64,000 nt of DNA from Eustoma russellianum (taxonomy: Eukaryota; Streptophyta; Magnoliopsida; Gentianales; Gentianaceae). Below are positions 1 to 10,696 of the stretch, piece by piece. The notes under the pieces are model-generated. The model did no database searches. It had not been told where the DNA came from and was given only the letters and a program-made list of their open reading frames with translations. The stretch is taken from the NCBI GenBank assembly GCA_036186865.1, contig AP025055.1:4444864-4508863 (forward strand), in the 5' to 3' direction. Both the position numbers and the translations under genes were made by a program. How positions within the stretch are numbered: the first letter of the stretch is position 1; each line of letters starts with the position of its first letter.

Positions 1-386
1 TTTTGATTGCATCTCAATCTCTGGTGGCCAAGCTTTTGTTCTGGCCATCTTGCCTTGGCTATAAACTCGTGTTGACGCCTGGGACAATAACCAGGCTGAG
101 TAGGAGAATATTCCATGTGATTCAGCGGGCGAGAATTATTGAAATATGACCCACTGGGCTTTGTCACAGAGGCCTTTCCCTTCATTTTTCTTACTACAGC
201 TTGGAAGACCTCTGGGTTTTGAGCCACATAACGAATGGCTCGTATGTGCTCTTCATGTGTAAAGGCAATGGGAGTTGAAGATTCTCCCGGCCCCGTAGAG
301 TATCGATCCGTTTGTTGCTGAGAAGACCTTCGGCTCTTCCTGGATGTCATAGGTTGCTTTGACCCTTGACTGTCTTTTTTACTCAT
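1..386 (-). CDS. Gag-like protein, N-terminal part (retrotransposon)
   Basis: Open reading frame from an ATG at 386-384 running off the left edge, about 128 codons with no stop. It is colinear with the N-terminal part of the gag-like protein at 55211-56077: the same Ser/Arg/Gln-rich start, then the EEH...AIRYVAQNPEV block. The start is chosen because the aligned copy has its first internal ATG at the same place. The part that would carry the zinc-knuckle-like motif is outside the window. It is inferred to be a structural (particle) protein of a non-autonomous gypsy-like element and is not a host gene. Confidence 0.7.
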   Translation of the reverse strand, partial: MSKKDSQGSKQPMTSRKSRRSSQQQTDRYSTGPGESSTPIAFTHEEHIRAIRYVAQNPEVFQAVVRKMKGKASVTKPSGSYFNNSRPLNHMEYSPTQPGYCPRRQHEFIAKARWPEQKLGHQRLRCNQ

Positions 387-501
387 CTTTCTCTCAATAG
401 CTTCCTAATATAATTAAAAAAGCTCTGAGTAATCGTTAGAAAAACTTTGAGTAACTGTTTTCTGGGTTAAGGGACTAAGGGGCCCTCCCTCTAGCACCAA
501 A

Positions 502-1367
502 TGATGAAGCCGGATCTTCACCAAGGGTCTAGATGATCTCGAAATAGTTTCGTCAGCTAACACGAAAGACTTGCTAACTAGGATTCAGAATGTGTTGCTG
601 GAATAACGTCAAATGTCCTGCACAAAGAAGCACGGGTCAGAGGTCCCGGGGGGTTGGGCCCGGGAAAAACCCTCCGACGCTCAAGTCAGTTTGGGCCATA
701 TCTCAATGAGATTATAATGTAAAAAGGGTGAGTTAAGATTTTCTCACAATATTTGCCGAGGAGCAGAGTGTTTGAATATACTTTAGAGTATGGATCTTTA
801 AAATCCGGATCTCCCTCTTCGTCTTGGTTGGTCTCTCTTTATAGACTTTTTCCTGCTTCTAGCTCCTGATAATGAATTGTGGAAAGGACGTTTGCTTGGT
901 GCAGAGAGCCTAAGACACGGTAGGTCTGCTGATATGATTAATAATCTGACTGATGTGACTTACAGGCTGACTGTTATATCACTAGCGTGTTCAGGAAGAA
1001 AATCCAGTTGTAGTCATGATAGTTGAATTTCTTCTCTGTCTGAGGACCCTATGAGGTACTACCGTACCCAGTTCATTTGCAGTAGTATATAGCTAAATCT
1101 TGCTGAAGTGTATGACTAGCTGTGGTACGCAATTAAGCTGTGCCGAAGTGCATAACTTAGCTTTACCCTGCTGTAGTAGTCATTGGAATATAAACTTTCG
1201 TGCCGAGGTGCAGACCTTGGCGGATTCTTTAATGTTGTGTTGTCATGCTGAGGTGTAGCCGGGGCTGAACAGCCATTCTGGGGTATTGCAATGTTTTGAG
1301 TAATAAGTTACTGGAATTGAGATGTAGATTGTTGCTGACTTAACAGACGATTAATTATGGTTTATCA
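502..1367 (-). repeat. LTR of gypsy-like element (866 bp)
   Basis: Starts TGATGAAGCC and ends GTTTATCA, the same termini as the 908-bp LTRs at 52211-53118 and 56193-57100. The adjoining inner bases at 481-501 match the primer-site region of the complete copy (minus strand TTTGGTGCTAG...). The five bases after the LTR (1368-1372) are GTCGG. The matching duplication would lie off the window. Confidence 0.85.
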
Positions 1368-1535
1368 GTCGGTGAGCTTAATTAATAGAACAGAACTCTC
1401 TTCATAATTAGGAAGACTATTGCATACCATACTTACACATTAAACTGAAAAAAAGAGAGCTGCAACGAAAGTAACAAGCCGTAGCTTGTAGCATCCCATG
1501 CTAATAAAGTAGCCTCAAGGTTTGTCCAATGAAAA

Positions 1536-1541
1536 TTTATT
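1536..1541 (-). terminator. Candidate polyadenylation signal of the exonuclease gene
   Basis: The plus strand reads TTTATT, so AATAAA on the minus strand, 78 nt past the stop codon of the exonuclease gene. The position fits a plant near-upstream element. This is suggestive only, since the motif is common in AT-rich DNA. Confidence 0.4.
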
Positions 1542-1618
1542 TCTTCAGCCTTTCACATTAAGTAAACATATGATATTGAATTCAAGAATCAAGTGCTGAA
1601 AACGTGACATAGCAATTC

Positions 1619-2215
1619 CTAGTTTTCTATAATAAGCCTGTAGCCGATCTTATAGGAAGCATAAGCATCAATGCATGCATATTCAACTTGCCCACTGCTC
1701 AAAGTTCTTGCCTCCCAATTACTAAGGCAAATATGCTTCGGCTTCGGCATATACAGCCCACAAACCTCTCTTGCAAGATCCTTCAACCCCGGCCGGCTAA
1801 ACCTGCCTGGCCACTTGGCTTTCGCCTTCTCGCGAATGTCTGCGTACTTGGTGCAGTCAAGTCCATACTCATCTCGGAGCTTCTCAACATCATCACCTAC
1901 TTCAATTCCAACAAATGTGAAGCTGGGATTCTTGAGGAAATCCTTCAGGAGATTAGGGATAGCATCCATGTAAAAGAGTTGAAGAATCAGGCATTTTGTG
2001 TCAATGCATAGCTGAAGAGTTGCTGATTTGTTACTCATTGTTCTGATTGGATGAGGCCTCCATTCAACGTCCAGGCCAACCACCATTTGTCTCCCTGAAT
2101 ATATTGAGTTAATTTCAAGAAACCATTCATTAGCTATGGCTTCTTTCTTGGTCACAGTCGTCTCTATAACTTTTCCATCATAACGAACAGAATGCTTTGA
2201 AGTCGTATAGTCCAT
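1619..2215 (-). CDS. WRN-type 3'-5' exonuclease domain protein (DEDDy family)
   Basis: 198-residue single-exon protein, essentially one RNase D/WRN exonuclease domain. Three exonuclease motifs are visible. ExoI is VGLDVEWRP (Asp49, Glu51). ExoII is FVGIEVGDDVEKL (Asp109). ExoIII is VEYACIDAYAS (Tyr179, Asp183). All DEDDy metal-binding and catalytic positions are therefore present, and a catalytically competent nuclease acting on DNA or RNA ends is expected. There is no helicase domain, as in the small plant WRN-exo paralogues. The ATG at 2215 is the first in-frame ATG; a longer frame would need a TTG. A TATA box lies about 60 nt upstream and a polyA signal follows the stop. The frame is intact beside decayed transposons, which suggests it is functional. 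The exact substrate cannot be told from sequence. Confidence 0.85.
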   Translation of the reverse strand: MDYTTSKHSVRYDGKVIETTVTKKEAIANEWFLEINSIYSGRQMVVGLDVEWRPHPIRTMSNKSATLQLCIDTKCLILQLFYMDAIPNLLKDFLKNPSFTFVGIEVGDDVEKLRDEYGLDCTKYADIREKAKAKWPGRFSRPGLKDLAREVCGLYMPKPKHICLSNWEARTLSSGQVEYACIDAYASYKIGYRLIIEN

Positions 2216-2275
2216 CTCTGGTTTCAAGAAAATGATGATTTAGCTATTGGGTGGTGCTAATGTGACTGATCCCAG

Positions 2276-2289
2276 CATATTTATAGTGG
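2276..2289 (-). promoter_or_regulatory. TATA box of the exonuclease gene
   Basis: On the minus strand the sequence reads CCACTATAAATATG, a near-ideal plant TATA box, ending 60 nt upstream of the ATG at 2215. It implies a 5'UTR of about 30 nt and supports the chosen start. Confidence 0.6.
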
Positions 2290-2536
2290 ATGCATGAGCA
2301 TCTGGGAATACTAGCAAGTTGATTGTTGAAACTTATCATGAAGAATTTTTAGCACATTGGCTGAATTCGGACGGCAAATACGCTGATCAACTGAATGCAG
2401 CTTAGATGTGTCCTTAATTTAGGTAGTAATTTAATTGTCTTTGGGAATTTGATGAGACGCATTATATCCGTTGTGAGATTTTTCAGCTTTTTGATGTTTC
2501 GTGAACTGTTCAACCGCTGTTTAGTTCAATATTTAT

Positions 2537-2805
2537 CACAACAACATTACCCCATTGAATTAGAGGTTTCCGGCTATGGTGTGATATAAGAGGGTCGGAT
2601 GTACGCAACTGTACCCATATGTTAGAAACACACATAGTTTATTTTCTGATGACCCATAATGAAAATTGTGTCAAGTTATGTCGATCAACTTCTATTTTAT
2701 AGTATAAGAAGCGCAACCAATTTAGTTAGTTATTTTGTTTTATTCCATCATATTTCTAAAATCAAAGAAGAATGTGTGATTGACTCCATTAGAAATGAAA
2801 AATAC
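2537..2805 (-). mobile_element. SINE-A copy 1 (Au-like tail), full length
   Basis: About 269 bp flanked by a perfect 12-bp duplication, TTCAATATTTAT, at 2525-2536 and 2806-2817. On the minus strand it runs from a TCAATCACACATTCTTC-type head to the tail GGGGTAATGTTGTTGTG. Sister copies are at 20943, 32135, 38388, 50968 and 60761. Confidence 0.8.
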
Positions 2806-2817
2806 TTCAATATTTAT

Positions 2818-3542
2818 TAGTATCTACTATTCATCTATCAAAAATCTGGAATAAATGGTTGAACCAAAAAAAGGAAAATGAAACAGGGAAAAAAAAAAAA
2901 AAAAAACTCCTTCCGTGTAAATTGTGGTTTCTTGTTAAAATAATACCCAGGTTCAAAGTTCAAACGTTGGTCAAAAGAATTTATTATTTCCTTATGTCTA
3001 AATTTGTCTATTGTAAATAAATTAGTGGTTTTAAAAGTTATGATTTTAATACGGACATGTGAGTAAAATCAGATACTTTTTCTCCTGTCATTAGAAACAA
3101 GAGAATTATACTTATATTTGGTCATTTTAAACACAAAGGTAAAAATAGTAAGAGAACATATAGAAAACATATGCAAACTACAAATAAACATAAAATACAT
3201 CCATAAAACACGTAGGTTGGGTTCTCTTCCTCACTTTATTTTTCATTTATGATTCTCTGCACGCTCTCGAATACACATTTTTCACCTTCATATTTTTCCA
3301 CCAAGCAATAAAACAATTTTCTATAAAATAGTGATATTATTTATTAAAACCAATCATATTATAGTAAAAAGCACGCTACGATGATTAAAATAAATACCAT
3401 ATTAAATATTTAATATTATATAGTTTAATAATTTATCTTAGATCATCATAATCAAAAATCAAAAGTTGGAAAATATTTTCGAAAATAATACACCCTTAAA
3501 AATACAGAATCAATTAACTAACATATAAAAATGCTTTAAACA
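2818..3542. other. AT-rich intergenic DNA
   Basis: No supportable gene. A run of about 19 A lies near 2889-2907. The rest is unassigned AT-rich sequence. Confidence 0.6.
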
Positions 3543-4316
3543 TGTTAGAAAAATCTGAGGAGGATGACAAACAAACAACACAAAACGATCGTCGAGACAT
3601 GATGTAAATCAGTGTCCTTAAAAGCAATTTTGCCTCCACCGGTGAGCAAGGTGAACTACAAGCGAATGCTTCCCAGGATTTAACGGCTTCCCTTGTTCGT
3701 TTGCTCTACGAGAAAGGGAATGAACTTGCAAGTAGAAGAGTATGAAAGTAGAGGAGAAGAAGAAGAAGAAAACTGCTGAGAAATTTTCTGCAGTAAGAAG
3801 TTTGCAAGACAATTTTTTCTATATTTGTAAAGTAGACAAGCCTTGTATATATAGACTTTTGGATAGAAAAAATCAATGTTTAGACCAAGTTTCAGCAGTT
3901 TTCAGATCTTCTAAGTTCGTTGAATAACGTTCACAATTGAAGGGAGGTGATTCTTGGACCAAAAGATGCAACTCAGCATGAAAGGTTCTGTCTGTTGGCA
4001 CATCGATCGATCACATCGATCAATCGATGTGATCGATCGAAGTCGGACAGAATCATTCTTGCTCCATTCTGTCTCACATAGATCGATCAATGTATCGATC
4101 GATGTCACATCGATCAATCGATGTGATCGATCTATGTTGGACAGAAAGGTTCCACATTTGCATCACACAACATCGATCGATCGATGTACACATCGATCGA
4201 TCGATGTCTCATACATAGATCGTTCGATGTCCTCCAGAACACTTCAACTTTATTCCATCTTTCACTTGATTCGATCCGACTTATACTTAGATCGATCCAA
4301 ATGATATTCTTCAAGT
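3543..4316 (-). repeat. 3' LTR of F1 copia element
   Basis: Aligns along its length with 7612-8372. The first bases of the LTR (minus-strand sense) are missing and are replaced by pol sequence. A TATA box is present at 3844-3854 (minus sense). The palindrome array at 4001-4228 lies upstream of it, so in U3. Confidence 0.85.
4001..4228. repeat. Array of TCGATCGA palindromes in U3
   Basis: About ten ATCGATC-type palindromic blocks in 230 bp, including two copies of the 18-bp perfect palindrome ACATCGATCGATCGATGT at 4170-4187 and 4190-4207. The right LTR has the counterpart at 8066-8279. Confidence 0.85.
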
Positions 4317-7300
4317 GTACAGCAGGATCATATGGAGTGCTTACTGGTTTAACATCGAAGAAGTTAAATCTTTTCAACATTTTCTCAACATAATGCGATT
4401 GAGACAATGCATAACCCCCACAATTCTTGACCAACTTCAAACCAAGCATCAAATCAGCCTTACCCATATCTTTCATATCAAAGACGAAAGATAAGAAAGA
4501 TTTAGTACTATTCACAACATCCATATTGTTTCCAAAAATCAACATATCGTCAACATATAAGCAAATGATGACACAACCAGAATTTCCAACTTTACTATAA
4601 ATGTCACGATCACTTTCATTCACAACATAACCGTTAGAAACCATAGTATTATCAAACTTTTCATGCCACTGCTTAGGCGCTTGTTTAAGGCCGTATAAGG
4701 ACTTCTTAAGTCTATATACCTTATTTTCTTGTCCTTGAACAATCATACATTCCGGTTGATGCATATATATCTCTTCATCTAGATCACCATTTAAAAAGGC
4801 AATTTTAACGTCCATTTGATGTATCACCAACTTATTAATGGAAGCTAGTGCCACTAAAACTCTAATAGACATTATTCTCGCTACCGGTGAATACGTGTTG
4901 CAATAGTCTATACCCTCTTGTTGGGTAAATCTTTTAGCAACTAGCTTTGCCTTAAACTTATCTATAGATCCATCAGCCTTTAGTTTCTTTCTAAATACCC
5001 ATTTACAACTAATGGGCTTACATCCTCTAGGCAACTCTACTAGTTCTCAAGTGTTGTTACTAAGAATTGACTCAAGTTCACTATTGATAGCCTCCTTCCA
5101 AAACTTAACGTCTACGGATTTCATAGCCTCATTATAAGTCTTAGGATCTTCTTCCAAAATAAAAGTTGTAATAAAGTCATTACCAAATGACTTTTCAACC
5201 CTTTGTCTTTTGCTTCTTCTAGGTAAAGAAGAAAATTCGTCACTAGCCTTATTGCTAGACTCACCAAGTTCATAACTAGTGCTAGTTGCCTTCTCTTTCT
5301 CCATTGGAAACTCAAGCTCAAAAAATTCATCATCCTTAGATTCCATAATCACACCATTATCTAATGTCATAAACTTATATGCAGCACTATTCAAGGCATA
5401 TCCCACAAACACACAGTATCTAGTTTTAGAAATGATTTTATCCCTTGTGAACTTAGGAATTCCAACTTTGGCTAAGCACCCCCACACTTTCAAATAATTC
5501 AGGTTAGATGCATAACCTTTCCAAAGTTCATATGGAGTCAAACTAGTTTTCTTATGTGGAATTCTATTCTTATTAAGAATATGACATGCTGAAAGTATAG
5601 CCTCACCCTACATATTACTTGGCAATCCAGAACTTAAGAGCATTGTATTCATCATATCCTTAAGTATCTTATTCTTCCTTTGAGCAATGCCATTGGATTG
5701 AGGAGTATACGGAGGTGTAAACTCATGTATAATGCCATTATCTTTACAAAACTTTTGTAAAGACAAGGTACAATACTCACCTCCTCTATCCGACCTTACC
5801 TTTTTGATTCTTTTGTCTAGTTGGTTCTCAACTTCATTCTTGTATTTGATAAACATACTTTCCGCTTCATCCTTGTTACTAAATAAGTAAACCTTAGTAA
5901 ACCTTGAAAAATCATCTATAAAGGTAATATAGTATCATTTACCACCTTTACTCATGATGTTCTTAAAATCTCCTAGATCACTGTGAATCAATTCTAGTTT
6001 CTCCGTTGCTCTACTTATTGATTTGATGGGTTTCTTGTGATGTTTCCCTTCAACACAATAATGGCACTTAGTTAGACTATTCTCATCATTTATTTCAATT
6101 AGATTGGTGTTCTTTAACCTTCTAATTGCATCAACATTAACGTGACCTAGTCTACCATGCCATAAATTAAAAGAGTCAACAATATACACTGAACTAGATG
6201 CATTCAATTAGTTAGACTATTCTCATCATTTATTTCAATTAGATTGGTGTTCTTTAACCTTCTAATTGCATCAGCATTAACGTGACCTAGTCTACCATGC
6301 CATAAATTAAAAGAGTCAACAATATACACTGAACTAGATGCATTCTTATTACTCAAGCATACATCATCAAGAACAAATAAACCTCCTGAACAGAAACCTT
6401 TCCCGATAAATTCCCCACTTCTAGATAATACAAGTTTGTCGGAATCAAAAACAAGCTTAGTATTAGTCTTGTTCAGAAGTGCTCCAGAAATCAAGTTCCT
6501 CCGAATGGTAGGAACATGTAGCACATTGCTCAACTCCAGCCTTTTTTCAGAAGTCAACTTGATGAGCACTTTTCCCTTCCCGATCACTCGGGTCGCTTGT
6601 GCATCCCCTAGGTAGACCTGGTCTCCACTATCTATCTCTTGATAATCAAGAAATAGATCTCTGCTGGTTGCAATATGTCTGGTGGCTCCGGTATCCACCA
6701 CCTATTCTGTCGCACCTCCGACAAGGTTTACCTAATCGACGACGACTGCAGCAATTGTTTCGTGCCCCATCAGAGCTGTGTTTGGACCTCCTTCCACAAG
6801 ATTAGCCTGGTTACTTGATTGTCTTTTCCATTTGTTGCAGAAGAATGCTTTGTGACCTTGCTTTCCACAAACCCAACATGCGCCCTTTGGTTTTGCTTTG
6901 TATTGACCCTACAACTTCACTTTACTTTTAGGCTTGTTGGATTGAAACTTTGGCCTCTTTGCAACAAGTTCGATGACGTTGGCTTTGACTTTTCCTTCAT
7001 CACCTCTTACATCTTCAAGTCTGTTGTTTTCCTCTATACGGATGTGTTTAATTACACTATCCATAGAGAGTTTGGTGTTGTCGTGCTTGCCTCTCTTCTT
7101 ATATTTGTTCCAAGAAGAAGGAAGCTTTTTTATCAAAGCAGCAGCTTGGAAGGTCTTATCAATCTCGATTCCTTCCTGTTCAATATTATCCACCAGTTGT
7201 TGAAACTGATGAATCTGATCATTGATAGATATGTGGTCAACCATCTGAAACTTGAGAAATTCGCTGACCACATGTTTTCTTTTCCCTGTATCCTCAGAAC

Positions 7301-7589
7301 CATACTTGTTCTAAAGAGCTTTCCAAATTTCTTTCGCTGATTGAAATTTGACATAGATATCAAACAGCGAATTCGAGAGGAAATGAAGAATATATTCTCT
7401 GCATGTGATATTATCTGCATCATACTTGAGAGCTTCTTCTTCATCAATAGGTCTCTCCTTTGTCAAAACGTAGGAGACAGACAGCATCTCAAGGAAGAAA
7501 AGAACCTTTGCAGACCATCTCTTAAAGAACTTTCCATCAAAAGGCACTAGTTTTGACATATCAGGAACAACAGATTGTTTGGTTGCCAT
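4307..7589 (-). pseudogene. Copia gag-pol polyprotein (F1), disabled
   Basis: Order on the minus strand: gag from the ATG at 7589; a CX2CX4HX4C zinc knuckle near 6840-6885; protease DTGA just after the stop at 6702; integrase HHCC finger; the integrase DDE core around 5600-5860; reverse transcriptase with YVDD at 4546-4557. Stop codons lie at 7311, 6909, 6732, 6702, 5935, 5608 and 5047 (left-most base). The frame is otherwise continuous except for a duplication of about 140 bp at 6071-6350 that shifts phase. No RNase H remains, because RT coding fuses to the LTR. The products would act in cytoplasmic particles and integrate cDNA; this copy cannot make them. Confidence 0.9.
6071..6350. repeat. 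140-bp tandem duplication inside integrase
   Basis: 6071-6205 and 6211-6345 are the same 135 bp with one visible difference (CATCAACATT versus CATCAGCATT), separated by AATTA. The copied segment encodes the integrase zinc-finger HGRLGHVN region. The 140-bp period is not a multiple of three. Confidence 0.9.
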
Positions 7590-7595
7590 CGCAGT

Positions 7596-7608
7596 AAATT
7601 GCTTTTAA
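7596..7608 (-). promoter_or_regulatory. Putative primer-binding site of F1, complementary to its own LTR
   Basis: On the minus strand, 2-3 nt past the LTR, the sequence is TTAAAAGCAATTT. The reverse complement of the same 13 nt occurs in the LTR at 7687-7699 (plus strand TTAAAAGCAATTT, so AAATTGCTTTTAA in the element sense). No tRNA-type TGG... site is present. A half-tRNA primer is an alternative reading. Confidence 0.45.
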
Positions 7609-7611
7609 TAT

Positions 7612-8372
7612 TATTAGAAAAATCTGAGGAGGATGACAAACAAACAACACAAAACGATCGCCGAGACGTGATGTAAATCACTGTCCTTAAAAGCAATTTT
7701 GTCTCCACCGGTGAGCAAGGTGAACTACAAGCGAATGCTTTCCAGGATTTAACGGCTTCCCTTGTTCATTTGCTCTACGAGAAAGGGAATGAACTTGCAA
7801 TTAGAAGAGTATGAAAGTAGAGGAGAAGAAGAAGAAAACTGCTGATAAATTTTATACACTAAGAAGTTTGCAAGACAATTTTTTCTATATTTGTAAAGTA
7901 AAAAAACCTTGTGTATATAGGCTTTAGGATAGAAGAAATCAATGTTTAAACCAAGTCTCAGCAGTTTTCAGATCTTTTAAGTTTGTTGAATAACGTTCAC
8001 AATTGAAGGGAAATGATTCTTGAACCAAAAGATGCAACTCAACATGAAAGGTTATGTCCGTTGGCACATCGATCGATCACAAGATCGATCGAAGTCGAAC
8101 AGATCATTCTTGCTCCATTCTATCTCACATAGATCGATCAATGTATCAATCGATGTCACATCGATCGATCAATGTGATCGATCTATGTTGGATAGAAAGG
8201 TTCCACATTTGCATCACACTACATCGATCGATCGATGTACATATCGATCGATCGATGTCTCATACCTAGATCGTTTGATGTCCTCCAAAACACTTCAACT
8301 TTATTCCATCTTTCACTTGGTTCGATTCAACTTATACTTAGATCGATCCAAGTGATATTCTTCAAGTTAACA
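7612..8372 (-). repeat. 5' LTR of F1 copia element
   Basis: 761 bp ending in TTAACA at 8372. On the minus strand, U3 carries the palindrome array at 8066-8279, then a TATA box at 7911-7920 (CTATATACAC), then the R/U5 region. Its first 16 or so bases are intact, which shows what the left LTR has lost. Confidence 0.85.
8066..8279. repeat. Palindrome array in U3 of the right F1 LTR
   Basis: Counterpart of 4001-4228, with one block contracted near 8080. It again contains the ATCGATCGATCGAT core twice near 8222-8257. Confidence 0.8.
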
Positions 8373-9341
8373 GTGTTCAAATCATCAATCAAACACCCAA
8401 ACAAGGTTACACATGTTCTTATATAAGTTTGGAGCAAATTTAAAAATTATGTTAACATACTTTTTCCAACAAAACATACCGTAAAAGAAAGAGGGGAAAA
8501 AAACAAAAATACATTTCCAAAGTGGACTAAGTAAAGACTGAAATTCAGCTACATGAAAGATAGGAGAAAGCATGATTCACATGTTGAAAGAGGTTTGCCT
8601 AACCTTTGGCAATGCACACTAGCACATGGATGCATGTGAGAATGTGTTGTAAACATTGAGATATTAATGTGAATAACAACTATTCATTGTTGTTAGGCCG
8701 ATAAAGTTGGGAGAAAAATTTGTGGCCATTAACTATATCGATTTGTCCCTGTCCAGACTTGCTGACGCGTGAATGCGAGTCAGCAGATCTGAATCGGGAC
8801 GTGTGGACACGAGTCAGTAGCATGACTGATAATAAAACTATGTCATGTGACCTGCAAAGAAAGGTGTGTTAGATGAGAATACTTTTTGTGCAGACCGTAT
8901 GGCAATGCTTCATTAACAGTTACCTAGACCGGGCGGTTAGCAGATTCCAACCAGATTTATCATCTGTTGGACTGCTTCCGATGCTCTCGTTTTAGCCCCC
9001 CAAAACACCAAGTGCTTTACTTTTAGTGTTGGATTTTTGCTTGATTTCCTGCCTGTAAGATTGGTCTATACTCTTAGTGTTAGATTTTTGCTTCTGTTCC
9101 CCCCCCCCCCCCCCCCCCAAGCCTTGCATCCTGCTGAGCTCTTTGTTTTCTTTTCTGCTTAACTATTACTTGTAACATTTTGTATTCTCTTCCAATTCTT
9201 GTACATATAGCTTGTATTTCTTGAGTTCCATTAACCATTGCACGAATAAGATATTTTCTTTTATTCTTTTAAGTTATTCCCTCTTATTGTTCTTTAGTTT
9301 ATTCATTTATTGTTAGTTACTTTTTGGGGCTTTATGATAAA
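8373..9341. other. Intergenic DNA with a poly-C tract
   Basis: No gene or clear repeat family seen. A run of 20 C lies at 9099-9118, preceded by an imperfect direct repeat of TTAGTGTTRGATTTTTGCTT around 9020-9095. Confidence 0.5.
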
Positions 9342-10110
9342 GCATATGTTGGAGAATTTAAAGTTTGGGCTTTGGCCCATTAAGGAAGGTTGCAAATTTT
9401 GGTTTTGCAACATACTGAGCTTAATTATGATTAGTTTCCGATAATGAAAAACGGAAACTAAGAAGTCCTTAATTATCTACGTAACGAGTAGTTAATTTTA
9501 GGCTTTGGAATCACTCAATTACGATACCGGGTGAATGAGAAATTAATGCTCAAAGTGGATAGAAAATATGTGTTAAAGGGTGATGTGTCCTATTCTTAGG
9601 AGGCCACATCACCCTTATGGAGGAATACCACATTGGACATTTGGACATGTTTAGCCACCTTATAAATGGCTAGAATGGAGACTTTAGATGTGCCCTTGGG
9701 GCATGAGAAGTTTTTGACCGGAGGGAAGACCTAGAAAGTGCCGCGCGCGCCGCCGCCGTTGCCCGCCCGTCCGGCCAGCTCGGGCTCGTGTGCTCGTGGG
9801 CCAGGCCGGTTCCTATCTTTTTGGAGAAAATTTATTTGGGCTTTTGGATTAATTATTTTTCTAAATAGTTAAAAGGCTTCGGGCCTAGCTGCACAGCGGC
9901 CCAAATGCTCTCCGATTTAAGGGTGCGGTCCAGTCCAGTAACACAAAACGCGCGTTCGGTTTGGTAACAGATAAAACGCGTTTTGATATGTCTAATTTAA
10001 ATTAGATGTTCGGTTGTGTTTAATTTAAATGAAACGTTCGGTTATGGTTTAAATAAACGTTTGTTTAATTCAGATTCGAACGGTCTCCTCCGATAAGATC
10101 GATTGGTTTT

Positions 10111-10320
10111 GATCTAACGGTGGCAGAAAAGATAGCTTTGATCCAACAGATAAAATTCAAACTGACCTAACCGCCCAACCGAATGCGGTTTCCATCTAAC
10201 ACTCCAAATTTGATTCTACGAATCGGTTTTCGATTTAAAGGATGAGATTAAACCTACCTAAACTGGATAGGAGGTTTTCATCTAACGGCTTAAATCAAAC
10301 TACGGTTTTGATCCGACGGT
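10111..10320 (+). promoter_or_regulatory. Repeated MSA-like AACGG motifs in U3
   Basis: Five related blocks in 210 bp upstream of the TATA box: GATCTAACGG (10111), GATCCAACAG (10140), CATCTAACAC (10193), CATCTAACGGCT (10279) and GATCCGACGG (10310). TCTAACGGCT matches the plant mitosis-specific activator core YCYAACGGYY recognised by MYB3R proteins. Function is inferred, not shown. Confidence 0.4.
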
Positions 10321-10349
10321 CACGGTAACCTGTTCTCCAACCGACTCCC

Positions 10350-10359
10350 CTATATAAAC
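10350..10359 (+). promoter_or_regulatory. TATA box of F3 5' LTR
   Basis: CTATATAAAC within CCCCTATATAAACAGGGC. The 3' LTR has the same box at about 16410. Transcription is expected to start about 30 nt downstream. Confidence 0.7.
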
Positions 10360-10685
10360 AGGGCAAGAGGTGTGCATTAGGGACACACTTGCTCGCAGCG
10401 TTTTTCATACTGCATTCATAGCATTCTACTTTCTGCATCACGTCCAAGAGGAGTCAGGACATTCGAAGGTTCGATGTAGTTCAAGTTCAGCAGTGCCGCT
10501 CAACTGAACAGGTACCTGTTGTATCCTTGGAGACGGTTGCTAACGCCGGTTAGGCACAGTATACCGGAGCAATACGTCTTAAGGACAGAGTCCTCGACTC
10601 GCCCCGGGTTTGATTTATTTTACTGTTTTCATACGCACACACCGAACGACTGCGTCTAAGTACAGGAGTTATTGTCTCCAACAAT

Positions 10686-10696
10686 CTTAAGACGTA
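10686..10696 (+). promoter_or_regulatory. Putative primer-binding site of F3, complementary to its own LTR
   Basis: CTTAAGACGTA starts 2 nt after the 5' LTR end. It is the exact reverse complement of TACGTCTTAAG at 10573-10583 in that LTR. No TGGTATCAGAGC-type tRNA site is present. The older 3' LTR copy has one substitution in its segment (ACGTTTTAAG near 16635). Confidence 0.45.

Larger units (their letters stand above)
1..1367 (-). mobile_element. Gypsy-like (Tat-like) gag-only LTR element, 5' part, cut by window edge
   Basis: The segment matches 55691-57100, the right part of the complete element at 52211-57100. Read on the minus strand it holds the 5' LTR, a short leader with the putative primer site and the start of gag. 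The rest lies outside the window, so its full length and second LTR cannot be seen. It diverges clearly from the complete copy, including small length differences in the LTR. Confidence 0.85.
3543..8372 (-). mobile_element. Copia-type LTR retrotransposon, family F1, internally deleted
   Basis: Two direct repeats of about 775 bp bracket one gag-pol frame on the minus strand. The outer termini are TGTTAG and TTAACA. The 5' LTR (right) has lost the canonical TG (TATTAG). The flanking 5-mers, AAACA and GTGTT, do not match, so target duplication is lost or the copy is recombinant. RNase H, the 3' untranslated region and the polypurine tract are missing because RT coding runs straight into the left LTR at about 4307-4316. 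Confidence 0.88.
9347..10683 (+). repeat. 5' LTR of F3 copia element (1337 bp)
   Basis: Begins TGTTGGAGAATTT and ends GTCTCCAACA. U3 is long, with a GC-rich CGCGCGCCGCCGCC patch near 9740 and repeated GATCTAACGG-like motifs at 10111-10320. A TATA box is at 10350-10359. R/U5 contains the 11-mer TACGTCTTAAG at 10573-10583. Confidence 0.93.
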
